Of a stretch of 64,000 nt of DNA, positions 11,575 through 25,399 are shown piece after piece. A program made the translations under genes and the position numbers. The stretch is from contig CAUYLG010066034.1 in assembly GCA_963573385.1 (NCBI GenBank), positions 1-64,000 on the forward strand. The letters are read 5' to 3'. This DNA comes from Cacajao melanocephalus. Taxonomy: Eukaryota; Chordata; Mammalia; Primates; Pitheciidae. The notes beneath the pieces are model-generated. The model was given only the letters and a program-made list of their open reading frames with translations. It had not been told where the DNA came from and did not search any database. Numbering within the stretch: the stretch's first letter is position 1; every line of letters begins with the position of its first letter.

Positions 11575-14500
11575 AAATGAAAATGAAAATAATGGAGTTT
11601 TGAGAGATATAGGATCTAGAGGTTGACTTGATGTGGATATACAAAAAAAGAGAGAAGTCAAGGAGAGCTCCCTGTTTCTGGCTTTGACAATGAGCTAGAT
11701 GCTGGTACCATTCACTACAAGGAGAAATCAATATGCATTACAAATTAGCTACACAGGAATGGGTTGACATCACATTTGAACCAGTTTTCATAATACATGC
11801 ACTGTTGCATTGAATGAGGGGTTGGATTTATGGTTCACAAAACATAGATTTTGGAGTCATAGTCATATAAATGAACACTGAATCCTTAGAAATAAATAAG
11901 ATATTCCAGGTAAAGTATATAAAGCATAGCAAGAGAGACTAGAAATGAGGAATTGAGAAAGCATAATGTAAAGTAATTTGCAAGATAAGAGCCTGCCTGT
12001 GAGGAATCTATGAATAAAGTGCCTCAGAATCCAGAGACTACAGGAAGGAAACATCTGCAGTGATATTTGCTTGAAAGAAGTTAAATAAACACACATTTTA
12101 CTTTGGCTTATGAATAATTGGTGTTCCTGTCAAGAGCATTTTCTGTAAAGTAATTATGTGAGGAGTCACACAACAGTAGCTCTAGATATGTGTGAGACAT
12201 TAGAAAATGAAGGCTATAAATTGCAACAAGCTGTTGAATGGGTGGGAGTTTTAGAATTTTAAAGTGAAACAAATGTGACCATAGTCAAGAGATGTCAGAA
12301 AAGAAGAATCTGTGGTTATACAAAATAGTTACACAGGAGTTACACAAAAGCAAGCTGGCTCTAATTAAACAGAAAATGAGGGAAAAGTGAAAGAATGGCA
12401 TGCAATATTCAAAAACTCCTGCTGCTTTGTACAATTCTCATTAATAGTCACATACTACACCCTTACTAATGTTTAGTGTCTTGTCCTTACGTATGTTTGT
12501 AAGAGCATGGCTCCTTTTTCTGTATTATTGACTGGCCTTCACATTTTATTTGGGAGTATAATTTAATTTTATGAAACATGGGAAATAAAACTTTTACCAA
12601 ATAGTCTTTTAAGAATTAAAATTCATACAATTAACTGTTTAACCTCACTGATTAAACAAACATGTATTGAGTATCTGGTAAATGCCAGATACTGAGTACA
12701 TAGAAGAAAACAAAGTATTTTTTAAAATCTAAAAAACCAAAAAAATCTGCCCCATGGGGTTAACATATAGTCCTTACTGATAAAATTTTATGTTTACCTT
12801 AAATTTCATGTAATTTCATATGCAAATCCATTAAATTTCAGGTTATGTGATGCGACATGTCATTTTTACACTTTTCCCTAACCCTCAGTATCTCATGCAG
12901 TTCTCTGAGTATATGGAATTAATGTTTAAATGACCTATGATTACTACATTTACTAAAATATTGAGAATTAATTAAAGATATCTACTAGTATGAGAATTGT
13001 ATTGATTTCGAATGTGAAGTAGCCATATCATCTGGCTATATTTTATGTAAGTGGGGCTGGCCCAACTTGTGATAATAAGGAGAAAATCTCAGAGATCCTC
13101 TAAGAAAGAAAGCAGTAATTTTTATTAATTCTCCATCTTTGATTCAACCATTTTTACTTATTTTTCCTATTTTTAGAAATTTTAAGGAAAGCACTTTACC
13201 ATGTGACTTATTCACAAGTTGACCCTCGTTAGTCCCACTTTTTCTTTTGTGATTCTCCATGAAGTTACCGAAAGGATAATAATAATTATTACCATTTACT
13301 TTCATTGTTATTTTAATTAATATGCAATCTGTGAAAGTAAAAATAAAAGTCTTATCTAAAGTAAATATCTTCTCCCTGCTAACATATAGATTGTGATTTA
13401 ATTTTCCAATGCATCTATTTAAATTTATATTTTAAGTAAAAACTGTTTTTTGTTTGTTTGTTTGGGGGAAGCAAACTTTAGTAGCACAAATAACCTTTAC
13501 ATGTTTCCAATACAACTAGCATAGATGAGTCATTGAGATAAAAGCTGTCACTACTGAGTTTGTACCAACTCTATTATAAACATAGAAAGTTTATAATGTA
13601 GTAATATATTGTGGCTAAAAAAAAAAACCGGAAAGCTTAGCAATAGTATTATGTATTTGAAAGTTTAATTTTAATTTAGTATATTTTTCATTTCACAAAT
13701 TTGAAGTAAAAGTAGAAAGGAATAATGACAAAATAATGAGGCTCTTAACACTTCAGGCAATTTGGAAATTCTCTAATTAGCAATAATTGCAGAATCAGCA
13801 CTTACGCACTTGAAATGCCTCTTTAAGAAACTACAATTTAAATATTTCTCATGCAAATATAGAAAACAACACTATCTCAAAAGGAAATAAAATAAAAACA
13901 TACTGATAAACTTCTGAGTTAATTGCTGTGTTCAAATTGTCTTATCTATTTTTACCTTTAAAAATATATGCCCTACTTTATTGTTACCATCTGCAGAGAT
14001 GAAAAACTATCATTTTTGTACTTAAAGCCATGCTTACCTACTTTGAAGATAATAACTGATACTTCATGTCTTCATGATATTAAGGAAAAAGTAGAATAAA
14101 TCCATATTAAATTAATAATAATTAACATAATTAATGGATTTATACTACCATACCATATTAAATGTTTTAAGAAAAGGGATAAAATACTTCTAGTTTATTG
14201 TTTTGATTGTTGGAAGGATGCAAAAGCAAATGATTTCTAAATAGTCTAAATAGTAGTTTTTACTTATTTCTTTGTTGTATTTACTTTTTTTCATTGTGGT
14301 TTTGATTTGAAGTGTATTAGAAATCGAAATTATAAAGTTGTGTTTCAGGGAGTATGTACAGAATGTAGTTTGGGGGAGAGAAAGAACCAAAGAGATTTGT
14401 AATCAATCCTTTTGGGTTGGAGTAAAGACACTTTTCTCAGTGAGCCTAGTGGGACATATTGAGTCATAACTAAACTTATTCTATTTCTTATTACCCTTTG

Positions 14501-15035
14501 TTTATTCAATATTTATCAAATATATGAAAGATTCAGGGATTTTTAGCTTTTATTTTAAAGCAAGTATAGACTCAAAGGAAGTTACAAAAATGTGTACAGA
14601 AAGTCAATGTTAGTAAAAATATCAAAGTAGAGAACTCTGAAATGTGTCTCCCCATTAATGAATAAATAAACTGGCAAAAACTATAATAATAAACTATTTT
14701 AGAATGCTTGAGAAAAAGACAGCTGAATCTCAGTAAGAGAGATTTGTAGCATTTTAACTTACTTCAGTTACTTCCATGGTGATAGCCTTGAAAATGCCAG
14801 TTTTTATTCCTGGTATGAGTATCTAATACCAGAGCATCCAGGGTTAGTCTTATTTTTAAAGAATTGTGGTTATTTATTTAAACCTGTGTGATGGCTCCTT
14901 GAAAGCCTGGCTCAAAGCGCTTGTCCTTATTTTGCCTAACTTATAACTCTCTCAGGTCTGAGGAAGCTACTTAATGACAAAAACATTTAAATACAAATTT
15001 AATAGTTGCTACTTCCTGGGACAAGTGATAATAGT
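11575..15035. other. AT-rich intergenic sequence
   Basis: No coding exon or recognisable gene. The short TATTGAGTATCTGGTAAATGCCAG segment at about 12665 is an ancient interspersed repeat. The rest is unassigned. Confidence 0.4.
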
Positions 15036-15039
15036 TGAT

Positions 15040-15640
15040 ATAAGCAATAGATTAATCAAAAAGTCAAACATAGAATTACTATATGACCCAGAATTTACAC
15101 TTCTAGGTATTTCCTAGGAGAATTGAACATGTATGTGCTATATAAAAACATAAATTCAAATAAAATAAACATTTGCACATAAATGTTCATAATAGCATTA
15201 GTCACAGTAGCCAAAGAGTGATTGATCAACAGATAAACAAATTATAGTATATCCATACAATGGAATATTAGTTGGTCATAAAAAGAAATGAAGCACTTGT
15301 ACGTACACAAAATGGATGAACATTGGAAATCTTACAGTAAGTGAAAATAGCCGGACAAAAAGGCCATGTATTATAAGATGCCATTTACATAAAATTTCCA
15401 GAATAGAAAAATCCATAGAGACCAAAAGAAAATTAAGGGTCAAAGGTTATAAGAAGGGAACAAATGGGTTATAAATGCTTAAGGAGCAAGGCGTTTTCTT
15501 TTCATACGATGAAAATATTCTGAAATCAGACAGTGATATAGGTTGTCCAACATTGTAAATAAACTAAAAGTCACTGACTTGTGCACTTTAAAATGGATAA
15601 AGAGTAAATTCTAGGTTATGTAAATTTTAATACAGATGCA
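15040..15640 (+). mobile_element. old L1 3' end
   Basis: ACTATATGACCCAGAATTTAC, TCCATACAATGGAATATTAG and following blocks are L1 ORF2 3' end and 3' UTR in plus orientation, diverged. It ends in a CA-rich stretch at 15640-15665. Confidence 0.7.
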
Positions 15641-16128
15641 CACACACATGCAAACACACACACCCAAAAGTGGAGCTGGGCCATGTTTAAAAGTGTAGGA
15701 TGCTTTGGCCATGACTTCCTTGCTGTGATCTAGGGTTAGAAGGGACACTGGAACACCAGGATCTCCTCCTCAGTCTGTGTCAATTTGCAAAGCCCCTTCC
15801 CCATAACTTGTCTCTGTTGCTCTTGATACGGTGTGTATTTAGCATTGATACCTGATACTTTGGTCAACAAGTGAAAACTTTGTTGTTGTTGTTGTATTAG
15901 AACCTAGTTTGACTAATAAAAGTTTATCAGTTGACCCCTTTTAGGACATGTCCCTGGGCAGAAAATTAGAAGAAGGTTTCTGGGCAGAAAACCTTCAGAA
16001 GCTGAAGAGTTTAGGCCCCGTATGTCCTCTAGTTTCTGGTCTTCCCCTTCACTTTCAACCCCTTTCTCACCCAAGATATACATGGCTATACCAGCTTTTT
16101 CATGGATGTCTCAGTCTTATATACCATA

Positions 16129-16132
16129 TTGC

Positions 16133-16171
<39 letters not shown>

Positions 16172-16296
16172 TATATATACACACACATATATATGCATGT
16201 ATATATATGCACACATATATATATACACATATATATACATATATATATTATATATATACACATATATATAATATATATACATACATATATATATAT

Positions 16297-16327
<31 letters not shown>
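16129..16327. repeat. compound (TA)n/(CA)n microsatellite, about 200 bp
   Basis: Alternating TA and CA blocks only. Overlapping Tyr/Ile/His-rich open frames on both strands here are low-complexity artefacts. Confidence 0.95.
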
Positions 16328-16344
16328 AAATTACGTACACCTTT

Positions 16345-16765
16345 ATGTGGTTTGGAAGTTTGTCCCCTCCAAATTTCATGTTAAAATGTGATTCCTAGTG
16401 TTGGAGACAGGGAGGTAGGAAGTAATTGGATCATGGGGGTGGATCCCTTAGGAACACTTTAGCATCATCCCTTGGTAATAAATGAATTATTGCTCTGAGT
16501 TCTCATGAAATCTGGTAGTTTAAGTGTATGACACCTTGCCCCTCACTGGTTTACCCCTACTCTTGCCATGTGGCATGGCCGCTCCTGCTTCACCTTCCAC
16601 CATGACTTTAAGCTTCCCAAAACCCTCATCAGAAGACAATGCCAGCACAATGCTTCCTGTACACTCTGCAGAAGTGTAAATCAACTTAACCTCTTTTCTT
16701 TATAAATTACCCAGCCTCACATTTTTTTTATAGCAACACAAAAAAGGCCTAATAGACACCAAATC
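16345..16765 (+). mobile_element. MaLR (MST/MLT-type) solo LTR
   Basis: Matches the layout of MST/THE1-related LTRs: TGGTTTGGAAGTTTGTCCCC, GTAATTGGATCATGGGGGTGG, GAGTTCTCATGAAATCTGG and a TTCTTTATAAATTACCCAGCC end. Diverged. Confidence 0.75.
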
Positions 16766-16769
16766 TTTC

Positions 16770-18105
16770 AGTATTAATTTTAGCTTGTTAACCAATCAGT
16801 GCATTCTTTTTTTCCTGTGACAAGTTGCTCCCTCAGCTGAACTTCTGCCTGTGTAACCAGATGTTTTCAAGATCTGGGAGCTTCAGGTTCCTTTCTCCCC
16901 TCACTTTGCCATTGATAACTTCCCGTCCTTTCCTTCCAAAGTCTGGGACTGGAACATCCAAGGGTTGCCATCAGACACCTTCTCTACAGAGAATGGCATC
17001 ATCATCACCCAAGGCAATAAGTAAGGGTGCTGCTGGGAGTGAGTGTGGCCTGAGAGCAGGGCCTGTCCTCTGACTTGTGCTCCCTCTTCAGGTGGACATA
17101 GATAACACAAACAAAAAGAGCCTGGGAATGGTCCAGGTCCAAACATAGCTACTTTCAAACTGGAATGAAAAACAAGAATTTTGTGACTATGGATGATATT
17201 GTTTAAAAAAGAATGAGAGACTAACTTGCTTTTCTTAATATTTAGTAAATCAGGAACCTTGCTATACACACACATACACACACATATTTATATTTACTTT
17301 CTTATACATAACTTTCTTATACATGACAAAACTACTTGTATTGGTTTTTCTTTGTGTTTTCCTTTAATATTATAAAATTGTATAAAATGTCTGAATATCA
17401 TCGTTTTACTTTTCTTAACTCTGTGTTTAGGGTGCTGTGCAGTTTTCTTCTTCATATAATTTACAGTCCCTTAAAGATAGACATTAAACAAAAAAAAAAA
17501 AGTGGGAAATATATAATTAAAAATTGTGACAAGTGCATTGAAAAAATTTTTTAAATCTTATTTTTATGCCAGTAAATAACAGGCCATCCAGTTTAGATTG
17601 AGGATTAGAGACGTCTGGGAGGAAGCTCCTCTTAAGATGTTGGCTGAAGAAGGCATATTTCCAATGGACAATGAAGGGAAAATTACTGTATTTCAAGAAG
17701 GAAAAAATAACATGTGAATGTCTGGAGGCCCTGAAGCCCTGAAGTGAGAAATTACTTGACTACATGTGGTTCAGAGAAAACAAATGATATAAAATGAAGT
17801 TAGAGACATTAGAAAGGCTTGTTAAGGATTTTGTATTTTAATATTTTGTATTTTATAAGACCATTCAGGCTATTGTTTTGAGAATGAATCAGAGGCAGGA
17901 GTGGGATTGCAGAGGATGCAAAAGAGATGGAGTATCTAATATTACTTTAGCGGGCTCTCACCTTTCTGTCACTTGTTATCCTGTGAAGATATCACTTGCT
18001 ACCCAATGAATAAAAATTAGAAAAATTGGTATCTTGGTTTCTTATGTTCAGGGAACATCTTCTTTTCTATAATTTTCTTCAGACAGGGAGATAGATCCAT
18101 GAAAT
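16770..18105. other. unassigned intergenic sequence
   Basis: The open frames at 16825-17073 (+) and 16901-17281 (-) overlap each other and match nothing I know. No splice-bounded exon recognised. Confidence 0.35.
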
Positions 18106-18109
18106 AATG

Positions 18110-18885
18110 AGAAATACACATATTGGTTTCTGACCTCAGTCCCTAGCACAGAACTCCTAAAACTATTGTAATTTCCTGAGCAAAAGGGGTTCTAAGAGAA
18201 TCTTTCGTTCTAATGTTTGGTCTCTGCCCTGGTTTCTGAGACAAAGCTCCTAGTACCTTTGTAGATAAAGGTGATAGGTGAACCTTTTGTTCTAATATTT
18301 GGTCTTTGATGTAGGGTCTTGGCAGAGGTCCTAAATCCTTTTGAATTCTCTGGGTGATAGAAGTGTCTTTTGTTGTAATGAGGTGACTTGGTGGGTTTTA
18401 TGATGGGGCTGGTCATCAGAAAGACTAAACCATGATTATGTACTTGAAGCTCTCAGCCCCACCCCCTATTCCTCAAAGAGAAGAGAAGGGCTGCAAATGA
18501 AGTTTATACTCACTCATGACTTCCGTGATAAGGCCTCCATAAAAATCTTTCAACTATGGGGTTTAGGAGCTTCTGAGTTGGTGAACACAACTGAGTGCTG
18601 GGAGGATGGTGCACCTCAACTCCATAGGGACAGAAACTATCCTTCCAGGCTTCACCCTATGTACCTCTTCATCTGGCTGTTCATCTGTATCCTTGGTTAT
18701 GTCCATGATTAATAAGCCATTAATCCTAAGTAAACTGTTTCTCTGAGTTCTGTGAGCCACTAATGCAGGACATGATTTATAGCTGGTTAGTAGGAAGTAT
18801 TGTTGATAACCTACTACTTGCAATTGGTCTCTGAAGTTGGGGACGTTTTACAGGAATAAGCCTTTAACCTGTGGAATCTGACGCC
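18110..18885 (+). mobile_element. ERVL-like LTR, first part
   Basis: LTR-type sequence with AAGGCCTCCATAAAAATC, GGGAGGATGGTGCACCTCAAC and CTCTTCATCTGGCTGTTCATC, followed by a CTAAGTAAACTGTTTCTCTG end. The family is uncertain. It continues after the MaLR insertion at about 19260. Confidence 0.5.
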
Positions 18886-18887
18886 TA

Positions 18888-19258
18888 TTAGTCCACTATC
18901 ATGCTGCTAATAAAGGCATACCCAAGACTAGATAATTTATAAAGGAATGAGATTTAATTGACTCACAGTTTAGAGTTGCTGGAGAAGACTCGGGAAACTT
19001 AAAATCCTGGCAGAAAGGGAAGCAAACAGATCCTTCTTTACATGGCAGCAGGAGACAGAATGAGAACCGAGCGAAGGGGGAAGCCCCTTATAAAACCGTC
19101 AGATCTCATGAGAACTTATTGTCACAAGAATAGCATGGGTGAAATAGCCCCTATGATTGAATTACCTCCCATCAGGTCCCTCCCATAGCATGTGAGAATT
19201 ATGGAAACTACAATTCAAGATGAGATTTGGGTGGGAACATAGCTAAACCATATCAGAT
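18888..19258 (-). mobile_element. MaLR (MST/THE1-type) LTR, inserted in the ERVL-like LTR
   Basis: The reverse strand has GATATGGTTTAGCTATGTTCC, CCCAAATCTCATCTTG, CACATGCTATGGGAGGGACC and GTTCTCATGAGATCTGACGG. It is flanked on both sides by the older LTR. Confidence 0.8.
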
Positions 19259-19259
19259 A

Positions 19260-19400
19260 CTATCCAGATCCCATTATCTATCTAGGTAGTTTCAGAATTA
19301 AATTGAATTGTAGGACAACCAGCTAGTGTCTGCCAGAGAATTATTTGGTATGTGGGGAAAGACCCCCATACATTTAGTTTCAGAAGTGTCGAGTTGAGTG
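19260..19400 (+). mobile_element. ERVL-like LTR, second part
   Basis: Continuation of the interrupted LTR: GACAACCAGCTAGTGTCTGC, GTGGGGAAAGACCCCCATAC, TTCAGAAGTGTCGAG. Confidence 0.45.
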
Positions 19401-19654
19401 ATTGGTTGAGTGCATGAGATTAGAAATAATCAATATAATTTTTTTTGAATCTCAGAAGGCCAATACCCTGCTTTTCTATTTCTGAAGTAATTAGTAAATA
19501 GGAGTGTTATTTTGCTGAGTATTGTCATGTCAGACCAAAGACATACTGAATTCCAATAAATGATTAAGCAGTTCTGAGAATCAAGGGCCATGAAAGTAAA
19601 ACAAAAGAGAGGAAGGAAAAGGAAGAAGGTGTGACTTCCTGTTCTCATGCTTCT

Positions 19655-19692
19655 GTGTGTATGTGTGTGTGTGTGTGTGTGTGCATGTGTGT
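19655..19692. repeat. (TG)n microsatellite
   Basis: A TG dinucleotide run with single interruptions. Confidence 0.95.
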
Positions 19693-19699
19693 GCAAGCA

Positions 19700-21825
19700 T
19701 GCTCATATATGCACTAGTTTAAGAATCTAAGTTTCAATTACTTATAATATTTCAGTTTATCTTCAAAATCCATGTCTTCTTATAAAGGTCCACCTTCAAT
19801 AACAGCACTTCTACTTGCCTTTCTTTAGAAACTTAAACTATTATGAAAGTCCTCATTTCTCTTTTCCTTCCTGAGTTATTCAAAGTCTGGTGCCTTCAAT
19901 TTTGGCTGGATGTCAGTGGAGGCTTTCTTCTGCTCAGGCTTTGCTAACACTGATGAAACCTGGGGAATCTATTCTCTTGGGTTGGGAAATCTTCTTCATT
20001 CTCTCCAACAGTAAAGATTAAAGATAGATTTCTTCTTAAATTACTTAAGGGCAGGCACACCAGTTCCAAGTGTATTACATTTTTCTCTAAAGCACACATA
20101 GTTTAGTCTCATTAAGGAATATAAATTTATCCCATCAATTAGACTTTGACCTGACTTGAAAAATAATAACCTTTATGTTATGATGCTGAAAAGCATTTGG
20201 TTCCTTCCTAAGTCTTCTTTCAAGACCAAAAAAAAAAAAAAAAAACACTACATTAGCTGAGAATGCATTATATGGGAAATTACCTTGATGCATTGGAAGC
20301 ACTAAGTGGCGAGCTGTCCCAGAGGTCAAGGAACAGAAAGGCTTTCAGACCAAATTAAAATGACCAAACCACATAGTTTCTTTAATTGATTAAAATACTG
20401 AGCAAGAAACAAAGAGAATGAAATGGGATAAGGTAATTCACTTAGATAGGTGTAAACCGGATGAAGGGACTATACTCCCTGAGTCCTAGGATTCACAAGG
20501 TTCACAAATCCTGCTTCTCTTCTGATACAGCAGCCTTCACCGGTGATGGTTCAGTGATAGAGGCCAGAGTTAATGTCTGAACAAAGAAGGGCCACAGGGG
20601 AAGATATCCTGAGCCAAGGACACAAACCTTGTCTTTCAGAGAGATGCTGGTGTAGTGTGCTTGATTAGAGAGTAACCATCAATTCACTTGTTGAACAGCC
20701 TTTGATTTTATTTGCTCTTTTTGGGCAGGACCAGAATAGAATCATACTGGGAATCGTATTTGCATTTCTTGGGTAGGATAGAATAGAACCACATTGTATG
20801 TCAATAAGTGGTGGCTAATCGAGGTTTAATAAAGTTCTCATTCAAGAGGAGGTGACATCCTTAAGATGTGACCCTTTACCTCCTTTGCATCTAAGTAGCA
20901 TATTTTTGTTCCGTTACATTTTATATTTATTCTATCTCTGGTTGTCGTACAGGTTACTAACTTACTATCTGTTTTACCAGATTATCTGAATTCTACCTAT
21001 GTCTCACAAGTTACTTCTTTTTCATTTTATATAATAAACCTATCCTATGGGTTTTGCCAATATCTCATATGCTTACTTTCTAGCATATTATTGTCTGTGT
21101 TTAGCACTTCTTAAGAATTCTATCCATCCTAATTTTTTTAACTTCTAGAGCAGAACTGAATATTCTCAACAATACAGCAAAATCCCGTTACAGAATGCCA
21201 TTATCCAATCCATCTAATTTGATTATTGTTATAATCACAAATTTGTTCATTCTATTCCCCAATATTTTTCCATACAAAAAAAGAGAAAGTTTACATTTTT
21301 TAAAAGAATTAGGAGACATTTATTAAAGTCCAAGTGAGAAATGATTTTTGCCTTATGCTAGGCCTACCACATAAGATGTAAAAACTGGATGAAATTTAGA
21401 GAAAATTAACAGAACTAGGTAACTGATTTTATGTGGTATATGCAGGAGAAAAAGATAACAAGGATAACTCCAAGTTTTTTGGTTCTGTGTAAGTATCACT
21501 CACTAAGAAGTGTGGGAAGAATGAAAGAAGTGTTAACTGAATAGTGGAAGGACATGATAAGTATAAATTCAGTTTTGAAATTATGTCCCAAGAATACAGT
21601 TGGCAATTTGTTAAATATTGATGTGAAACTTGGAAGACAATCTGTTGAGTATATACAAAGTTGGGAATGTATTGACATATAGATAACATTAAATACAATG
21701 AAATTATATGATTTCACCTAGGAAGAGAATGTAGAAGTAATAAGAGAAGTCAGTGGACATATATGACCATTTATGCATACGTATTTATAGTGTACTGTAT
21801 TCAGGCCAATTTTTTAGTTTTTTTA
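19700..21825. other. intergenic sequence without recognised features
   Basis: Includes a 19-nt A run near 20229. No supported exon. Confidence 0.35.
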
Positions 21826-21827
21826 TT

Positions 21828-22640
21828 GTGTCAACTAAGCTGAAACTAGGTTTCTCTGAATTCCTCTTCCTATATAGTTCCAGGTTAGCTTAGGTCACAA
21901 GAGCTACTTTTTCATGATATTTGGAAGATGAGAGTAAAGCAGCAACCATATTTTATTAGACATGGAAGGTTGGTGAAGAACATGAACCACATTGCAACTT
22001 AGGTCTGTTGCCACTCATGTGGTTGTCTGGGGAAGCAGCCAGGCCCACAGTTCCTTCGGGTCCAGTCAGTTTTCTCCTTCAGCTTCTTCAGTTCTTCAAT
22101 CAGATGACGACCTAGATCCAGGTATAACTTTAACATTAGCTCCTCTGCAGAACACACCCGTGTCCAAAACTGGAAGTGTAGCAACAGTGAGAGACTGGAA
22201 TGAGTTTTGTCCAGTCTTTTGGTTTTTAGCTGATTCATACAGGTTTAGCTTGTCTTGCTTCCTTCCCATCAAGTCTATTTTCACTCACCTCTTGCTTACC
22301 CTGTGAACTGTAGGCTCCAGTCATAGACCAAGAAGCACCAGCTTCACATAGACCATTGAAACAGCTTCCAGAGAATTCTGCTTCTCTGATCAAATTCTGA
22401 ATGATACAGGTACAAGCAATCTCATTCCATTTCTGTGGTGATGCTACTGTAACACTAAGAAGAGCCAAATGATTGTGACTAGCTACATGAGACACAGTCA
22501 TGCACTGTACCAGTTATTAAACTTTTTATCAACTTTAATTTCACCCATCCATACTTTGTCTCTATGATTTCAGGTTTGGAATTCTGTAAACCCTACTTTC
22601 CCTTGGTCGGCTAGCTTCTTATTAGATTTTGCCAGTAAGG
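21828..22640. other. unidentified repeat-like block, relatively GC-rich
   Basis: Open frames on the minus strand in all three phases overlap here (22501-22235, 22284-22096, 22238-21999) and could be one broken reading frame. I do not recognise the protein. The composition and sharp edges (GTCAACTAAGCTGAAACTAGG to TTTTGCCAGTAAGGGC) suggest an old interspersed repeat rather than a gene. Confidence 0.35.
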
Positions 22641-22644
22641 GCTA

Positions 22645-24895
22645 AAATATGTGCAGTGGCACATCATATGAGTATGGTGATGAGAAGGGATATTATTTTA
22701 GGCAGTGATGGTAATGGTAGCAAATTCTAAAGTGAGAATGTGCCTAGCAGGTAAGAGGAAAACTTGGTGGGGTTTCAGTCTGGAGAAGTACAGCTCAGGA
22801 GATAGTTGGCCCAAAGCAAACCTGTATAGAATCTGTGGGCAATAGCAGACACCAGCTAACATTTAACTTGTGTATCATGACCAATATGCATATGGAAGGA
22901 TGCTCAACCAGTTTATGAGGAAAGCACTTAAGGCGATTTTGTTTTTGGCTTTACAAATCAACATAATTAATTATATATCACATTGGTGAAACTGTAGAAA
23001 CATGGGCCCTGTCACTTTCTGCTCACAGAGTACCCATTTGGACAATTTTGTTAACAATCTTTTACATAGAAGAGTCAAAATTTAATGTTTTTGACTGTTA
23101 TTTCTGTTCTGAGAGTTTATTCCAATAATTTAATCAGACAGAAACTTAAAGTTATATGTACAAGGAAATATTTGTTACAGAAATTCTTAAGATAACAAAT
23201 TTAGAAATTATCTAAATTCATAAAATAAATTCTAGTACATCTACTAAAAGGAATATTGAGTAGCTATTACATGTGGAAACAATGCATGGCAGAGACAGAA
23301 AGTAAGATCCAATATTGTTTTTTTAATTTCCTAATAGAATCTCCAATATTTAGCTAGTCATGTGGTAATGTGTAATGAATATGTCACTTTTCATCTCATT
23401 GCTAAGGGTTGCACTGTTACTAAATTCTGGTTAATGGTTATAAGTATAAATGATTCCCTGAAAGGAAGGGTAAATGTTCTATTTTTTTTTTCTCTCTCTC
23501 TTCTTGTTGGCTGGAATGTGCTTTTAATAGTAGTAATGGCTCTAGTTCCAGTACCCACCTTCAACCAAAAGGGGACCTTTGAAAGGCAGGCATTCACAGA
23601 GGAGTGACAGGAAGGACAGCTGGTGGCATTGGGCAGGTGAGACAGAGAGGAGATGAGAAAATTCAGAAAATTATGTAAATATGGCACTCTCAAGTTATGC
23701 CATAGATTTTTATCCCCAAGACTTTTGAAATTTTTCCATTTGTGTCACTGATTCTTCACATATCTGTTACTCGGTATAATCCTAGGTGATTGTTTTCAAG
23801 AAAAATGAAAAAGCAGGTCAAGGAGTGGCGTGTACAGTATGCTTCTAAATATATATTTGTTTGTATGTGAGGAGAAAGGGAAAGACAGAAAGGTAAAAAT
23901 GAGAGAACATAAGGCATCTTGTGGAGCATAGATGATTTTCACTTCTCTCTTTATAATTTTCGGTTTTATTTGGATATTTTTACATAATTGCCAATGTTCT
24001 CAAGATTAGAACAAAATAAAGAGTTTTTTAGTTTTGAATAAGCTTTCATCTAGATGAAAAGTTAAAATAATCACTACACATGTGCAAACACATATTGGTA
24101 ATTAATTTAAAATTTTTATATCATTTTGATAGTTTTTAATAGTAACTATTAAGGATTAAACTTAGGCTGGCTCTTATATGTGTTTATAGGTTAACTTATA
24201 GGTGAAGTCAAGTATAAAACATGTTCAAGTATTCTTGGTTTATTAAAAAATATTTTTAGTTCAGTAAAAACATTGTATTATTAAAAATATCCTATGAAAT
24301 AGTAAAAAATAAATCAAGCTAGATGAGAATCCTGTCTACAAATATAAATATGGAATTTCAAAATCAAACAATAAAATTGTTTTAATTGTAAAACAAATAA
24401 ATAATCCTACATAACAAAGATGTCATACTAAGAAAGCAATCACTGCTTTGTATTAGACCACTGGCTAATATAATCATATCAGTATACCAAATACAAAGAT
24501 TATGTTTTCCATTTCTTCTCTGTTCTACATGAAGACCTCAAACAATGAGAAGAAGACGAGTCATATGAAAAACACCAATGTAAATATACATTTCATTATT
24601 ATAAATACTAGTTAAAAATCAACAGGATATATATTTAATGAGGAAACTAGAAGCATTCCTATTAAGATAATAATTAAGAATGCTCACTATCATTATTTTA
24701 ATTGGCTATTATCTAGACATACAGTAAATATAAAACTTTATGAAAATAAAATAAAACTGTGGATATTGGCAAGAAAGCAACACATCTAGAATCTGTGGAT
24801 AAAGTTTTATGTATATAATTTTCAAAGGATAAAACAAAAAATTCTCTAGATCCATAAATTGAATGTTTAACAAAGCTGCTAATATGGATATATAA
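22645..24895. other. AT-rich intergenic sequence
   Basis: No gene seen. Open frames at 23362-23607 and its antisense are unsupported. Confidence 0.35.
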
Positions 24896-24954
24896 TTTGA
24901 TATTTATATATTGCATATATATGTGTATATTATATATATAAGTATTTACATAGT

Positions 24955-25305
24955 GATATGATTTGGCTGTGTCCCCACCTAAATCTCATCTTGGGTTGTA
25001 ACTTCCACAATTCCCATGTGTCATGGGAGGAACCTGGTGGGACGTGGTTAAATCATGCGGGCAGGTCTTTCCCATGCTGTTTTCATGATATTGAATGAGT
25101 TTCACGAAATCTGATGGTTTTGTAAAGAGGAGTTCCCCTGCAAATCTTTGCCTGCCTGCATCCATGTAAGATGTGACTTGCTCCTCCTTACTTTCTGCCA
25201 TGATTGTGAGGCTTCTCCACCCGTGTGGAACTGTAAGTCCGTTAAACCTCTTTCTGTTGTTGATTGCCCAGTCTCAGCTATGTATTTATCAGAAGCTTGA
25301 AAATG
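24955..25305 (+). mobile_element. MaLR (THE1/MST-type) solo LTR
   Basis: ATATGATTTGGCTGTGTCCC, AAATCTCATCTTGGGTTGTAAC, GAGGAACCTGGTGGGACG and a TAAACCTCTTTCTGTTGTTG end are the standard features of this LTR group. It is preceded by a TA-rich run. Confidence 0.85.
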
Positions 25306-25399
25306 GACACATGTATATAAATATATACAGATATTTATATATATTTAAGAATCAAGGGAATCTGTAATTTTTTTTCTTTATAGCCACAGTAATGATCAG

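Noticed and set aside
16022..16398. Overlapping Tyr/Ile/His-rich open frames on both strands
   Set aside because: They are translations of a TA/CA microsatellite.
16901..17281. 126-residue open frame on the minus strand
   Set aside because: No known motif, overlapping plus-strand frame, and no splice or promoter context.
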